Part shown: in pieces, positions 9,204 to 17,705 of the stretch | How the letters are laid out: the number at the start of each line of letters is the position of its first letter | Numbering within the stretch: the first letter of the stretch is position 1 | Assembly (NCBI RefSeq): GCF_004151105.1 | Contig: NZ_PHRF01000034.1 | Location: forward strand, 1-64,000 | Source: Streptomyces sp. L-9-10 | GTDB lineage: Bacteria; Actinomycetota; Actinomycetes; Streptomycetales; Streptomycetaceae | DNA length: 64,000 bases | Reading direction: 5' to 3' | The notes under the pieces: generated by a model | Told to the model about the DNA's origin: nothing | The model's input: the letters and a program-made list of their open reading frames with translations, nothing else | The model's database searches: none | Program-made: the position numbers and the translations under genes

Positions 9204-9464
9204 GCCGCGTACGCCCCCTCAGACGTGAGCGGTTCCGCGGTGCCCGCGGTGTCCGCGTAGTACGACGGTAGCCGTGCTGGTTCCCGCGCGGGCGCGGTGT
9301 GGTGACTCGACATCAGGGAGACGCAACCTCAGCCGGTGGGTGCGACGGACGGGTGGTGTTGAGGGTGAACCCGGGCACGCCCGGTGCGGACCGGCGGGAC
9401 GGGAGAGAAGGGGGGAAACGGAGAGGAGAGGGCGGATGGAGGGACGGGGCGAGGTGGACGCGGG

Positions 9465-9803
9465 TCAGACGGCCATCCCGTACACGATCGTGAAGAGTGT
9501 GCCCAGCGAGCCGATGATGAAGACGCCGGTGAGCCCGGCGACGATCAGGCCCTTGCCCTGCTCAGCGCTGAACGTGTCCCGTAGCGCTGTCGCTCCGATC
9601 CGCTGCTTGGCCGCACCCCAGATCGCGATGCCGAGGCAGAGCAGGATGGCCACCGCCATCACGACCTCGATCATGATCCGGGCCTCGTTCCCAAGTGTCC
9701 CGAAAGGGCCCCAGTTCGGGGCGATGCCACCGATGATGGTGGTGATGTCGCCCTTTTCGGCCGCCAGGTACATGTAACTCACCGCCCCTGTTGGGTCGTT
9801 CAC
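9465..9803 (-). CDS. cmdF: Small two-helix membrane protein (cmd cluster)
   Basis: A protein of about 112 residues with a hydrophilic N-terminus, two membrane helices (IMIEVVMAVAILLCLGIAIW and GLIVAGLTGVFIIGSLGTLF) and a short positively charged loop between. This is the layout of VirB2/TrbC-type pilins, although no signal peptide is evident. It is first in the cluster and separated from cmdE by 261 bases. I prefer the GTG at 9803; a GTG at 9821 is also in frame and neither has a good ribosome site. Confidence 0.68.
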   Translation of the reverse strand: MNDPTGAVSYMYLAAEKGDITTIIGGIAPNWGPFGTLGNEARIMIEVVMAVAILLCLGIAIWGAAKQRIGATALRDTFSAEQGKGLIVAGLTGVFIIGSLGTLFTIVYGMAV

Positions 9804-10321
9804 GCCCGAGCCCCATGGCACGGGTCACGCTCTATCTTCGCTGATGGAACCGCCCTCGTAAGCCGCTTGGCGGCTCTCTTTACCCGATCCCCGCACATAT
9901 GACCGACGATGGTGCCCCGATCAGTCACGGATCGGGTATGCGAGAACGCGTATGGTTACTCTGTGTATCACGGAGCGTGACTCCGGGCAATGACTGTCGT
10001 TGTTACACCTTTGTGGTTCATGGCACGTTCGGAACGCCTCGAACCGCTGAGTCCGGACTCGGTCCGGCTCCCGCTCCTCGCCCACCGTACGAGTGAACTG
10101 GGCGCCGCCGCCGCGCTGTCCGGCGGGCCGCCGGGTGCCCTTGGACGCACTTGGCCGCGGAGCGTCCGCGCCGTACGCACCCCCTCGTGCCCCGACGTCC
10201 ACGGCGAATTCTGGTCATCCAGCGCCCCTCTTCCGACGTCCTCGTCGTCCGCCTCCTGATCCGTCCCCTCCGCGCCTACACTGGCCGACGACAGTGGCCC
10301 TGACGCGGAGGGTGTGTGACG
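9804..10321. other. Divergent intergenic region between the cmd cluster and the muralidase gene
   Basis: About 500 bases with no convincing gene on either strand. It contains a CGGAG-N5-CTCCG dyad at 9971-9985 and a perfect 12-bp palindrome GAGTCCGGACTC at 10049-10060. It must hold the promoters of the cmd genes (minus) and the SLT-NlpC/P60 gene (plus). I cannot assign the -10 and -35 boxes with confidence. Confidence 0.55.
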
Positions 10322-11350
10322 GTGCGTAAGACATGGCTCCTCGTGGCCGCTGTCGGGGGGCTGGGGTTGAGTTTTGTCGCTCTGCTCGTCGTCGGGACCT
10401 ACTCCGCCGCCGCCGGTCTTGCCGGGGGTGTGGGCGGGGGCGGGCGGGCCGTGGGGTTGGCGAAGGGGGCCGTGCCCGCCGCCTATCAGCCGCTTGTCCA
10501 GCAGTGGGGCAATCTCTGTCCCGCCATCAACCCCGCGCTGCTCGCCGCGCAGTTGTACCAGGAGAGCGGCTGGAATCCCAGCGCCCAGAGTCCCGCCAAC
10601 GCCAAGGGCATCGGGCAGTTCATCCCCGGTACCTGGGAGGCCCATGGGATCGACGGGAACAAGGACGGGACGCGGGACATCTGGGATCCGCGTGACGCGA
10701 TTCCCTCGGCCGCCTCGTACGACTGCGAATTGGCCGGATACGTCAAGGACGTGCCCGGGGACAGGACCAGCAACATGCTCGCGGCGTACAACGCCGGGGC
10801 GTACGCCGTCATCAAGTACGGGGGCGTGCCGCCGTACCGGGAGACGCAGAACTACGTCAAGATCATCCGCACTCTGGAGAAGAGCTTCGCCAGGCCCATC
10901 GGGCGGGTCGAGCCCTCGAAGCAGGCCGCCACGGCCATCTACTTCGCTCAGCAGAAGCTGGGAACGCCCTACCTCTGGGGCGGGAACGGGACCCCCGAGC
11001 AGGGCGGCCGGTTCGACTGTTCCGGGCTGACGCAGGCCGCGTACCGGACCGTGGGGATCGAGCTGCCGCGGGTGGCCAATGATCAGTACAACGCCGGCGA
11101 GCATCCCTCGCGGGACGAACTGCTCCCCGGTGATCTCGTCTTCTTCTCGGACGATCTCACCAACTCGCGGGCGATCCGGCATGTGGGGTTGTACGTGGGT
11201 GGCGGCTACATGATCAACGCGCCGTATACCGGGGCCGTCATCCGGTTCGACAAGATCGACACCCCCGATTACTTCGGGGCCACCCGCGTCACCGAGGACG
11301 GCGCGAAATCGCTGCCCACCAACCTGCCCCCGAGCCGCCCGGCCGCCTGA
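10322..11350 (+). CDS. Secreted SLT lytic transglycosylase with NlpC/P60 endopeptidase domain
   Basis: A 342-residue exported two-domain peptidoglycan hydrolase. An N-terminal hydrophobic segment is followed by an SLT domain (about residues 50-180) with catalytic Glu in YQESGWNP and the GIGQFIPGTWE motif. It ends in an NlpC/P60 domain with Cys in FDCSGLTQAAY, His in RHVGLYVGGGY and Asn in MINAP. It should cut both the glycan strand and the stem peptide. Start GTG at 10322 sits 9 bases after GGAGGG; GTG 10316 is too close. Divergent from the cmd cluster, it fits the VirB1 role of local wall opening for a secretion machine. Confidence 0.88.
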   Translation: MRKTWLLVAAVGGLGLSFVALLVVGTYSAAAGLAGGVGGGGRAVGLAKGAVPAAYQPLVQQWGNLCPAINPALLAAQLYQESGWNPSAQSPANAKGIGQFIPGTWEAHGIDGNKDGTRDIWDPRDAIPSAASYDCELAGYVKDVPGDRTSNMLAAYNAGAYAVIKYGGVPPYRETQNYVKIIRTLEKSFARPIGRVEPSKQAATAIYFAQQKLGTPYLWGGNGTPEQGGRFDCSGLTQAAYRTVGIELPRVANDQYNAGEHPSRDELLPGDLVFFSDDLTNSRAIRHVGLYVGGGYMINAPYTGAVIRFDKIDTPDYFGATRVTEDGAKSLPTNLPPSRPAA

Positions 11351-11647
11351 CTCCGGAGGGCCGGCCGACTCCGGAGGGCCGGAGTACCGGCGGCTCCGAC
11401 AGCCGCCCGTGGCCGGAACTCTCCGTCCGGCAGCCGCCCTGAGCTGCGACTATGTGTCACTCTTCGATAACGTCATGGTGATCGTTCGGTGGAGAGAGGA
11501 ACGTACGCGGCGCGTAGGCCGTTCCCTGGACGACAGCTGCGGTACTGATCACGCAGCATGTTCCGTACTGACCACGGGGGTTGGTAGAGGCGTCGCCCAC
11601 GAAGGTGTGGCGCGGCAGGGCGACAAGTAGGCAAGGGGCCGCAGCAG

Positions 11648-12382
11648 ATGGCTGGACTCGTACTGGATGGGTCGAACCCCGACGTCAGCCTGCTCTACGA
11701 CATCAACGGACTCGCCAAGGACGCCCCGACATGGTTCGACCGCGTGATGGAGTTCGTCGGTGAGTACGGGATCATGTTCGGGCTCGTGCTCATCGGGCTC
11801 TGGGGCTGGTGGAGCGTGCGCAGGCGCGGTTCCGCGGAGGATTCGGTCACGGCCGTCGCCGGGCTGGTCTGGGCGCCGCTCGCCGCCGGGATCGCGCTGC
11901 TGATCAATATCCCGATCCGGGGCTTCGTCGAACGGCCGAGACCGTTCCTGGACCACAAGGGCCTGGAGGTCCTGGTGGCGGGGAAGACGGACTACTCGTT
12001 CGTCAGCGACCACTCCACGATGGCGATGGCGATCGCCGTCGGTGTCTTCATCGCCCACCGCAAGCTCGGGTTCGCCGCGATCGGCCTGGCCCTCCTCGCG
12101 GGCTTCTCCCGCGTCTACATGGGCGTCCATTACCCGACCGATGTCATCGGCGGCTTCGCCCTCGGTACGGCGGTCGCCCTGCTGCTCACCCCGCTCGCTC
12201 TCGCCCTGCTCACCCCGCTGGTGTCGGCGATCTCCCGGTCGCCGCGCGTCGGGTGGTTCGTACGGGCGCGGGCCGCCCGCGAGGCGGATCTCGCCGCCGC
12301 CGCGGGCGCCGGTGCTGTCGGCGGGACGCGGCCGCTCGGTATCCCCGAGCCGCGCCCCGACGACAACAATCTCGCGGCCTGA
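11648..12382 (+). CDS. PAP2 family lipid phosphatase
   Basis: A 244-residue integral membrane phosphatase of the type 2 phosphatidic acid phosphatase family, with about six helices. The three active-site motifs are visible: GFVERPRPF, SDHST (for the usual PSGH) and SRVYMGVHYPTDV, holding the catalytic histidines. Likely substrates are undecaprenyl pyrophosphate or phosphatidic acid on the outer face of the membrane. The ATG is preceded by AAGGGG at 9 bases. The 297 bases before it hold no gene. It converges on the sortase gene. Confidence 0.85.
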   Translation: MAGLVLDGSNPDVSLLYDINGLAKDAPTWFDRVMEFVGEYGIMFGLVLIGLWGWWSVRRRGSAEDSVTAVAGLVWAPLAAGIALLINIPIRGFVERPRPFLDHKGLEVLVAGKTDYSFVSDHSTMAMAIAVGVFIAHRKLGFAAIGLALLAGFSRVYMGVHYPTDVIGGFALGTAVALLLTPLALALLTPLVSAISRSPRVGWFVRARAAREADLAAAAGAGAVGGTRPLGIPEPRPDDNNLAA

Positions 12383-12422
12383 GCCGGTCACGTCCCACCA
12401 GGCGGGACGTCCGCCGCGCTCC

Positions 12423-13148
12423 CTAGAAGTCCGCGACCGCGCTGACCACCACATTCGAGTCCCAGTGGCCTTGGGCGTCGATGACTCCCCCGCAGGTGAT
12501 CAGCCGTAGCTCCGGGGTCGGCACCGGGCCGTAGACCCGTTCCGTGGGGAATCGTTTCGTACGGTACGTATCGACAGCCGTCACCCGGAACGTCAGCCGC
12601 CGCCCGTCGCCCAGCTCCGTCTCGATCGCGTCGCCGGGGCGCAGCCGGCCCAGCTTGGCGAAGACGGCGTTCTTGATGTCGTCGCGTCCGTTGCGGACCG
12701 GGACGGTCCCGGGGTTCGCCGGGGCGTCCCGGTGGCCGATCAGGACCGCAGGGCCGCGTTCGCCCGGGCGTGGCCCCAGGGCGAACCAGCCGACCTTCAT
12801 CGCGTTCCGGAACCCCGGTGCGTCCAGCGTGCCCTCGTCGTCGAGCGCCAGCGGCAGGACCTCCGCGCGCACACCCAGTGCCGGGATGCGCAGTCGTACG
12901 GGGGCGGACGGCGGGTCCGTGACCTGGACGGTCCGTGGTTCGCGAAGGGCCGCTGTCCGTGGCGCGGGCCGGAGCGGGAACACATGCAGCAGTACGGCGG
13001 CCGTCGCGCACAGGGCCGCTATGGCGAAGAGGACCTTGATCGTCCTGGCCGGCCGCTTGACCGGTCCGGTCGGTCCGGTCGGCCCGGCCGACCGCCCGGT
13101 CCCGCCGTCACTGCTGGAGATGCCCGCCCGACCCGCCGTGCCGGTCAG
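12423..13148 (-). CDS. Class F-type sortase, probable CTG start
   Basis: A 241-residue sortase with one N-terminal membrane helix (about residues 32-50). Catalytic His is in LIGHRDAP and catalytic Cys in LRLITCGG. The usual R-D-N motif after the cysteine reads H-W-D-S-N, so the catalytic Arg may lie elsewhere. No ATG, GTG or TTG is available before the membrane helix. A CTG at 13148 overlaps the upstream stop as CTGA and has GGGAGG 6 bases before it (13155-13160), so I take it as the start. It probably acts on the secreted repeat protein encoded just upstream. Confidence 0.78.
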   Translation of the reverse strand: MTGTAGRAGISSSDGGTGRSAGPTGPTGPVKRPARTIKVLFAIAALCATAAVLLHVFPLRPAPRTAALREPRTVQVTDPPSAPVRLRIPALGVRAEVLPLALDDEGTLDAPGFRNAMKVGWFALGPRPGERGPAVLIGHRDAPANPGTVPVRNGRDDIKNAVFAKLGRLRPGDAIETELGDGRRLTFRVTAVDTYRTKRFPTERVYGPVPTPELRLITCGGVIDAQGHWDSNVVVSAVADF

Positions 13149-14155
13149 TGCTGTCCTCCCGTCGAACGGCGCTGGAACCGGCGCACCACGAGGATCGTGC
13201 CCGCGGAGGCCGCGGCGGTGGCACCGATGGCGAGGGTGAGTTCGGCCGCGCCGTAGCTGCCCGACGGGTTGGCGGCGGTCATGTGGTCCGCGCCTCCGCG
13301 CGCCGCGCCGGACGGGGTGATCGTCAGCCCCCCGACCGAGGGGGCGGTGGACGTGCCGGTGGTCGTACGGGGGACCGCGGGGGCGGCCGTACGAGCCGGG
13401 GTCACGCGGGCGGCGGGGGTGGGCACCCTGGTCGCCGGTGCCGCCGGCGCCTTCGTGGCTGCCCGCGTGGGCGCTTTTGTCGCCGGCCTTGGCGCTGCCC
13501 TGGTGGGCGCCTTCGTGGGTGTCCTCGGCGCTGCCCTGGTGGGCGCTTTCGTGGGAGTCCTGGCGGGTGCCCTGGTGGGGGCACGTGTGGGGACGGCGGC
13601 CGCCCTGGTCCGCGTCGGCGTCGCCGGGGGCTTCGCCCTGGACGTGGACGACGTCGTCCCCGACACCGTCGGGTCCGGGTCCGGGCCCGCGCTCAGCGGC
13701 AGCACCATCGCGCTGCCGTTCGGGGAGACGAGCGTGAAGCCGTCCACGTGCTGCCCGCGTGGCAGGTGCGGCTTGTCGTTCGAGTAGTAGTAGAGCGGGT
13801 GCGTGTTGTAGATGACCTGTGGCTGATCGCTGTTCTCCGCGTTCAGCACGGTCTGCGCGGTGTCGTTGGTGACACCCCGCCCCTTCGTCGGATAGCCGGT
13901 CGCGGCCGGCCAGACGTCGGCGCACTCGCCCGTGCAATCCGGGTTGTCCGGTTCGTCGGCCGTCCGCATGTAGAGCGGATTGCCGAGTTTGTCCGCGATC
14001 ACCCGGCCGACGGCGGTGTTGATGAGGGTCAGCTGACCCGGTTCGGTGGGCCTGTCCACAGCTGTGGCGGCGCCGCCGCCGAGCGCGAGAAGGAGAACGG
14101 TGGCCGCGGCGAGCGCGGCTATCCGGGATCCGTGTCCGTGCATGGGTCCGTGCAT
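13145..14155 (-). CDS. Secreted protein with Thr/Pro/Lys repeats and C-terminal membrane anchor
   Basis: A 336-residue exported protein. It has a signal peptide (about 1-32) and a domain of the COG4315 secreted-repeat type (about 35-145, with NPLYMRTADEPDNPDC and DVWPAATGYP). A 100-residue stretch rich in APTRAAP/TKAPT repeats and a C-terminal hydrophobic helix followed by RRFQRR close it. The end has the shape of a sortase substrate (helix plus basic tail), yet I find no LPXTG or LAXTG before it. AAGGG lies 7 bases before the ATG. It is translationally coupled to the sortase gene, so it is likely anchored at the cell surface. Confidence 0.75.
   Translation of the reverse strand: MHGPMHGHGSRIAALAAATVLLLALGGGAATAVDRPTEPGQLTLINTAVGRVIADKLGNPLYMRTADEPDNPDCTGECADVWPAATGYPTKGRGVTNDTAQTVLNAENSDQPQVIYNTHPLYYYSNDKPHLPRGQHVDGFTLVSPNGSAMVLPLSAGPDPDPTVSGTTSSTSRAKPPATPTRTRAAAVPTRAPTRAPARTPTKAPTRAAPRTPTKAPTRAAPRPATKAPTRAATKAPAAPATRVPTPAARVTPARTAAPAVPRTTTGTSTAPSVGGLTITPSGAARGGADHMTAANPSGSYGAAELTLAIGATAAASAGTILVVRRFQRRSTGGQH
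13491..13562 (-). repeat. 36-bp tandem repeat inside the repeat-protein gene
   Basis: Two adjacent 36-bp units (13491-13526 and 13527-13562) differ at three positions and encode a 12-residue unit of the form A-P-T-R-A-A-P-R-T-P-T-K. More diverged units extend on both sides (about 13430-13600). Unit number may vary between strains and set the length of the wall-spanning stalk. Confidence 0.8.
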
Positions 14156-14330
14156 GGGTACGCCCTTGCGAGTCGGGATGAGCCCCCCGCTTGCCGGCCC
14201 CCCGCCTGCTAGATACAGGCCATCGCCAACTGGCCCTCACGGCCACCTCGGTGAGCCGTACGGGCTACGAAAGGCGGCAGGGAAGCAGGGCTTCGGGGGC
14301 CAAGGGCTTCGAGGACCAAGGCCCCAAGGC

Positions 14331-15923
14331 TCACAGCGCCTGCGGGAAATCGAAGAGGCGGTCGGGGTCGTACCGCGTCTTCAGCCGGGCCAGCCGGTCC
14401 GCCGCCGCGCCGTAGTACGACGTGCGCCAGTCGGGCAGCGTCGGGTCGGTGTAGTTCTGGTACGCCGCGCCCGAGGCGTGCCGGCGCATCGATCCATGAG
14501 TGTCCTTCAGCCACGCGCGCTGGGCCGATCCCGAGGTGCCCGGCTCCCACCCCGCGACGTACTGCGCCAGCACCCGCGCATCCCGGTGGACGAAGGCCGT
14601 CGCGAGCGGGTCCACCCGGTTGACCGCGCCGCCGAGCGCGGTGAGGGTGAGGGAGCCGCTGCCGCCCTCGGAGGCCGGGAGCCGGGTGAAGGTCTCGGAG
14701 GCGGAGATGAGGGCGCGCCGGCCGGCGGGGGAGAGCGGGCGGAGGTAGAAGTCGGAGGCGGCGGAGTAGGTCTCGCGCCGGAGCGCGCCCTGTTCGCTGC
14801 GGCCGGGCGTCGTACCGGGCAGTCGGCACTGCTCCTCGGCGAGGCCGGAACAGCCTGCGTAGATCAGCATCGCCTCCTCGTAGTCGCGCTGCCGCACGGA
14901 GATGAAACGTGCGGGGCCGGGGCCGCCCGGTCCGTCGGCGAGCCGGTCGAGCGCGTCCTTCAGCTCGTCCTCGCCGCCGAGGGAGAAGGCGGAGAGGGAC
15001 AGGGTCGGGTCGACGCCGCCCGGACCGGCGTTGAGATGGAGCGAGGACCAGATCTCGTCCGGCTGGTCGGGGCCCCACTCCTGCCAGGCGCCGAGCAGCG
15101 CGTCGGCCTTGGACCACGGCCAGCTCGCGGAGGCGGCGACGGCCGGGGGCGCCGGATGCGTACGGAAGCGCAGCTCGGTGACGACCCCGAAGTTGCCGTT
15201 GCCCGCGCCGCGCAGCGCCCAGAACAGGTCCGTGTGCTGCTCGGAGTCGGCGGTCAGCCGCTTGCCGTCGGCCGTGATGAGGGTCGCCGAGGCGAGGCTG
15301 TCGCAGGTGAGGCCGTAGGCGCGGGCGGCGACGCCGTGTCCGCCGCCGAGGGTGAGCCCGGCGATGCCGACGGTGGGGCAGGAACCGGCGGGGATCGTAC
15401 GGCCCGCGTCCGCGAGGGCCCGGTAGACGTCGGCGAGCCGGGCTCCGGCTCCGACCGTGCCGTCCGTGGCCGCGCCCCGCAGCGAGTCGAGCCGCGTCAC
15501 GTCGATGACGAGCCGGCCGTTGCCGCTGGACCAGCCCGCGTACGAGTGGCCGCCGCCGCGGATGGAGACGGGCGTGCCGTGCGTCCTGGCGAAGGCGAGG
15601 CACTCCTCGATGTCGTCCTCGCCCCGGACATAGGCGACGGCCGCGGGTCTCAGGGTGTCGAAGCGGGTGTTGTAGAGCTGCCGGGCGGTCTCGTACGCGG
15701 CGTCGTCCGGCCGTACGAGATCCCCGTCGAGCCCCTGCGCCAGCGCGTCCCAGCTCGGGGCGCCGGCGGGGGGTGTTCTCGCGGGGCTCGGGGCGGGCGC
15801 GCCGGCCGTACGGCCGCCCGCGCCGTGCTTGCCGTCCGTGGCGCCGTCGCCGGTGCACGCGGTCGCCGTGGCCGCGGTGACCAGGACACCGGCCGCGGCG
15901 GTGAGCAGGGAGCGCCGTTCCAT
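14331..15923 (-). CDS. Tat-exported FAD-binding oxidoreductase (PCMH/BBE type)
   Basis: A 530-residue flavoprotein oxidase. The N-terminus MERRSLLTAAAG is a twin-arginine signal. The FAD-binding PCMH domain follows (about 100-270), with flavin-linking His in SIRGGGHSYAGWSS and Cys in GSCPTVGIAGLTLGGGHG, so flavin may be held by two covalent bonds as in other BBE-like oxidases. The BBE C-terminal motif YQNYTDP and the ending RYDPDRLFDFPQAL are present. The natural substrate (sugar or secondary metabolite) is unknown. The gene starts 5 bases after the stop of a small upstream gene, so the two are probably one operon. Confidence 0.87.
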   Translation of the reverse strand: MERRSLLTAAAGVLVTAATATACTGDGATDGKHGAGGRTAGAPAPSPARTPPAGAPSWDALAQGLDGDLVRPDDAAYETARQLYNTRFDTLRPAAVAYVRGEDDIEECLAFARTHGTPVSIRGGGHSYAGWSSGNGRLVIDVTRLDSLRGAATDGTVGAGARLADVYRALADAGRTIPAGSCPTVGIAGLTLGGGHGVAARAYGLTCDSLASATLITADGKRLTADSEQHTDLFWALRGAGNGNFGVVTELRFRTHPAPPAVAASASWPWSKADALLGAWQEWGPDQPDEIWSSLHLNAGPGGVDPTLSLSAFSLGGEDELKDALDRLADGPGGPGPARFISVRQRDYEEAMLIYAGCSGLAEEQCRLPGTTPGRSEQGALRRETYSAASDFYLRPLSPAGRRALISASETFTRLPASEGGSGSLTLTALGGAVNRVDPLATAFVHRDARVLAQYVAGWEPGTSGSAQRAWLKDTHGSMRRHASGAAYQNYTDPTLPDWRTSYYGAAADRLARLKTRYDPDRLFDFPQAL

Positions 15924-15928
15924 CCGCC

Positions 15929-16207
15929 TCAGCTCTTCGTCGTCCGGGTCGGTGTCCGGGCCGGTGGCTGGGCCGTCGCGTGGGCCGCGGCGTCGGTACG
16001 GGCGAGGTCGCGTGATCTGCGGGCATGGCCCGACCAGCCGCAGGTGCAACGTGCCGTGCAGAACGAGCCGCGCTCGACGGTCGTGGTCTCGTGCGGTGCC
16101 GGGACGGAACGGGAAGAGGTTCCGGCCGCGGGGGATCGGGATGAGGGGGGAGACGAGGGGGGAGATGAGGCGGCGGTGGGGGGATCAGAGGTGTCTTGCT
16201 CGCACAC
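15929..16207 (-). CDS. Small Cys-containing hypothetical protein
   Basis: A 92-residue ORF whose second half, GSFCTARCTCGWSGHARRSR followed by DLARTDAAAHA, resembles a small protein family I have seen in other streptomycetes. The three cysteines in a C-x3-C-x-C-G-W pattern suggest a small metal-binding knuckle. The start is uncertain: GTG at 16207 has GGAG very close by. It ends 5 bases before the oxidase start, which supports it being real and co-transcribed. Function unknown. Confidence 0.5.
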   Translation of the reverse strand: MCEQDTSDPPTAASSPPSSPPSSRSPAAGTSSRSVPAPHETTTVERGSFCTARCTCGWSGHARRSRDLARTDAAAHATAQPPARTPTRTTKS

Positions 16208-16334
16208 ATCTCCACGGTACCGGGGCGTAGGCGTCCCGTGACCGGGCCCGGCGTGACGAGGAACGCCGGGCGTCGTTATCCGGAGCGGGTGGGCTTCGGA
16301 CAAGCGGCGGTCGGGCGTTGGGGGTTGGCAGGCG

Positions 16335-17162
16335 ATGGTGGTGCAGCAGCACAGACGCAGGGGCGTGGCGTTCGCCGTCGTGACCATGGCGGGGGTCGTG
16401 GCCGCGACCGCCGGCTGTTCCGGGAGCGGTGGCGCCGTGGCCGACGACCGGCCCGGCAGTGATCCCGCGGCCGTGCTGAGGGCGGCCGACGCGCTGCTCG
16501 CGGCGGGCAGTTCGAAGGCCAGTACGTCCATGGAGATGGCCGCCGGCGGGACGCGCGTGACCATCCGCGGCGAGGGCGGCTACGACTTCGGCGAGCGCAT
16601 GGGGCGGCTCCGGGTCGTCCTGCCCAAGGAGCCCGCCGGCGCGAGCGAGCACCGGCCGATCACCGAACTGCTCTCGCCCGGCGCGCTGTACATGAAGAAC
16701 CGCGGCGCCGGGGTGCCCGCCGACAAGTGGGTCAGGGTCGACTCGACCACGCTGGAGGACGGGAATCTGGTCACCGGCGGGGCGACGGATCCGCTCACCG
16801 CGGCCGAACTGCTGCGTGCCGCCAGGAATGTGACCTTTGTCGCCGAGCAGGATCTCGCCGGCACCCGTGTCTGGCACTACAAGGGTGTCACCGACATCGG
16901 GCGGGCCGCGAAGGCCGCGTCGCCGTACGCGCGCGGGGCGCTGGGCGCGGCGGCGAAGGGGTTCGGCGAGGACGCGGTGCCGTTCGACGCGTATCTGGAC
17001 GACGCGGGGCGGCTGCGCAAGGTCAGGCACCGGTTCAGCTATGTCAACCAGGGGCGTACGGTCGCGGTCGCCTCGACGACGCTGCTGTACGCGTTCGGGG
17101 AGCCGGTCGCCGTCACACTGCCCCCGCAGGACGACATCTTCGCCGGGGAGATCAAGTCCTGA
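16335..17162 (+). CDS. Lipoprotein of LppX/LprG-like type
   Basis: A 275-residue exported lipoprotein with signal peptide ending in lipobox ATAGC (lipidated Cys at about residue 28). The mature part alternates beta-strand-like segments such as VRHRFSYVNQGRTVAVAST, typical of the LolA/LppX superfamily of lipid-binding shells or of the broad streptomycete lipoprotein group. A role in carrying a lipid or sensing at the membrane is only inference. It is divergent from the small Cys protein and stands alone. Confidence 0.72.
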   Translation: MVVQQHRRRGVAFAVVTMAGVVAATAGCSGSGGAVADDRPGSDPAAVLRAADALLAAGSSKASTSMEMAAGGTRVTIRGEGGYDFGERMGRLRVVLPKEPAGASEHRPITELLSPGALYMKNRGAGVPADKWVRVDSTTLEDGNLVTGGATDPLTAAELLRAARNVTFVAEQDLAGTRVWHYKGVTDIGRAAKAASPYARGALGAAAKGFGEDAVPFDAYLDDAGRLRKVRHRFSYVNQGRTVAVASTTLLYAFGEPVAVTLPPQDDIFAGEIKS

Positions 17163-17386
17163 GCGGAGCGCGGGCCGCGGTGTCGCGGCGTGCGGCGCCC
17201 GGCGTGCGGTGTGCGGTCCGGCGCCCGGCGCGCGGTGTGCCGAACGCGAAGGCTTCATGGCGCGATCGGCAAGATCAAATCAAGCCGTAACCACAGAGGA
17301 CCAAGGCGGAAATGGTCCAGACGTGCCATGCGCGGTGTGTATCACGCTCCCTACGCTAGGAAGTCGACACCGGCAGGAAGAGGTGA

Positions 17387-17611
17387 ATGCACGTGGCTCT
17401 GTTGCGCACGCCGAACGTCCAGGACCACGTGGCCCTCGCCGAGATCGAGTGGTGCGGGGAGTTGATGATCGCGGCGTCGGCCGCGGACGGGGAACGGCTC
17501 AGCCCGGACCGTATCGACGAGGTGCTGAACGTGAGGGCGGAACGGCCCGCCGCCCCTCGCCATCCGGGGACGTCCCGGGGGCCCCGGCGAAGAGACTCCT
17601 GCGGGGAGTGA
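17387..17611 (+). CDS. Small hypothetical protein
   Basis: A 74-residue ORF. Its first 45 residues, LLRTPNVQDHVALAEIEW then CGELMIAASAADGERLS, look like a conserved streptomycete small protein and end in a short helix (DRIDEVLNV). The last 25 residues are Arg/Pro-rich and look less constrained. GGAAGAGG lies just before the ATG; GTG at 17393 is the alternative start. A TACGCT hexamer at 17352-17357 could be its -10 box. Function unknown. Confidence 0.6.
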   Translation: MHVALLRTPNVQDHVALAEIEWCGELMIAASAADGERLSPDRIDEVLNVRAERPAAPRHPGTSRGPRRRDSCGE

Positions 17612-17705
17612 CCGCCGGGGCCGCCCCGGTGGTCATGGGGCGGTCGGCGTCGCGGACGTCATGTATGTCACGTCCCTCTGACGTGTCGGGTGCGTCACAG
17701 GCACG

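Noticed and set aside
9968..11182. A 404-residue minus-strand frame over the muralidase gene and its promoter
   Set aside because: It is Pro/Gly/Arg-rich without domains and lies opposite a clear SLT-NlpC/P60 gene.
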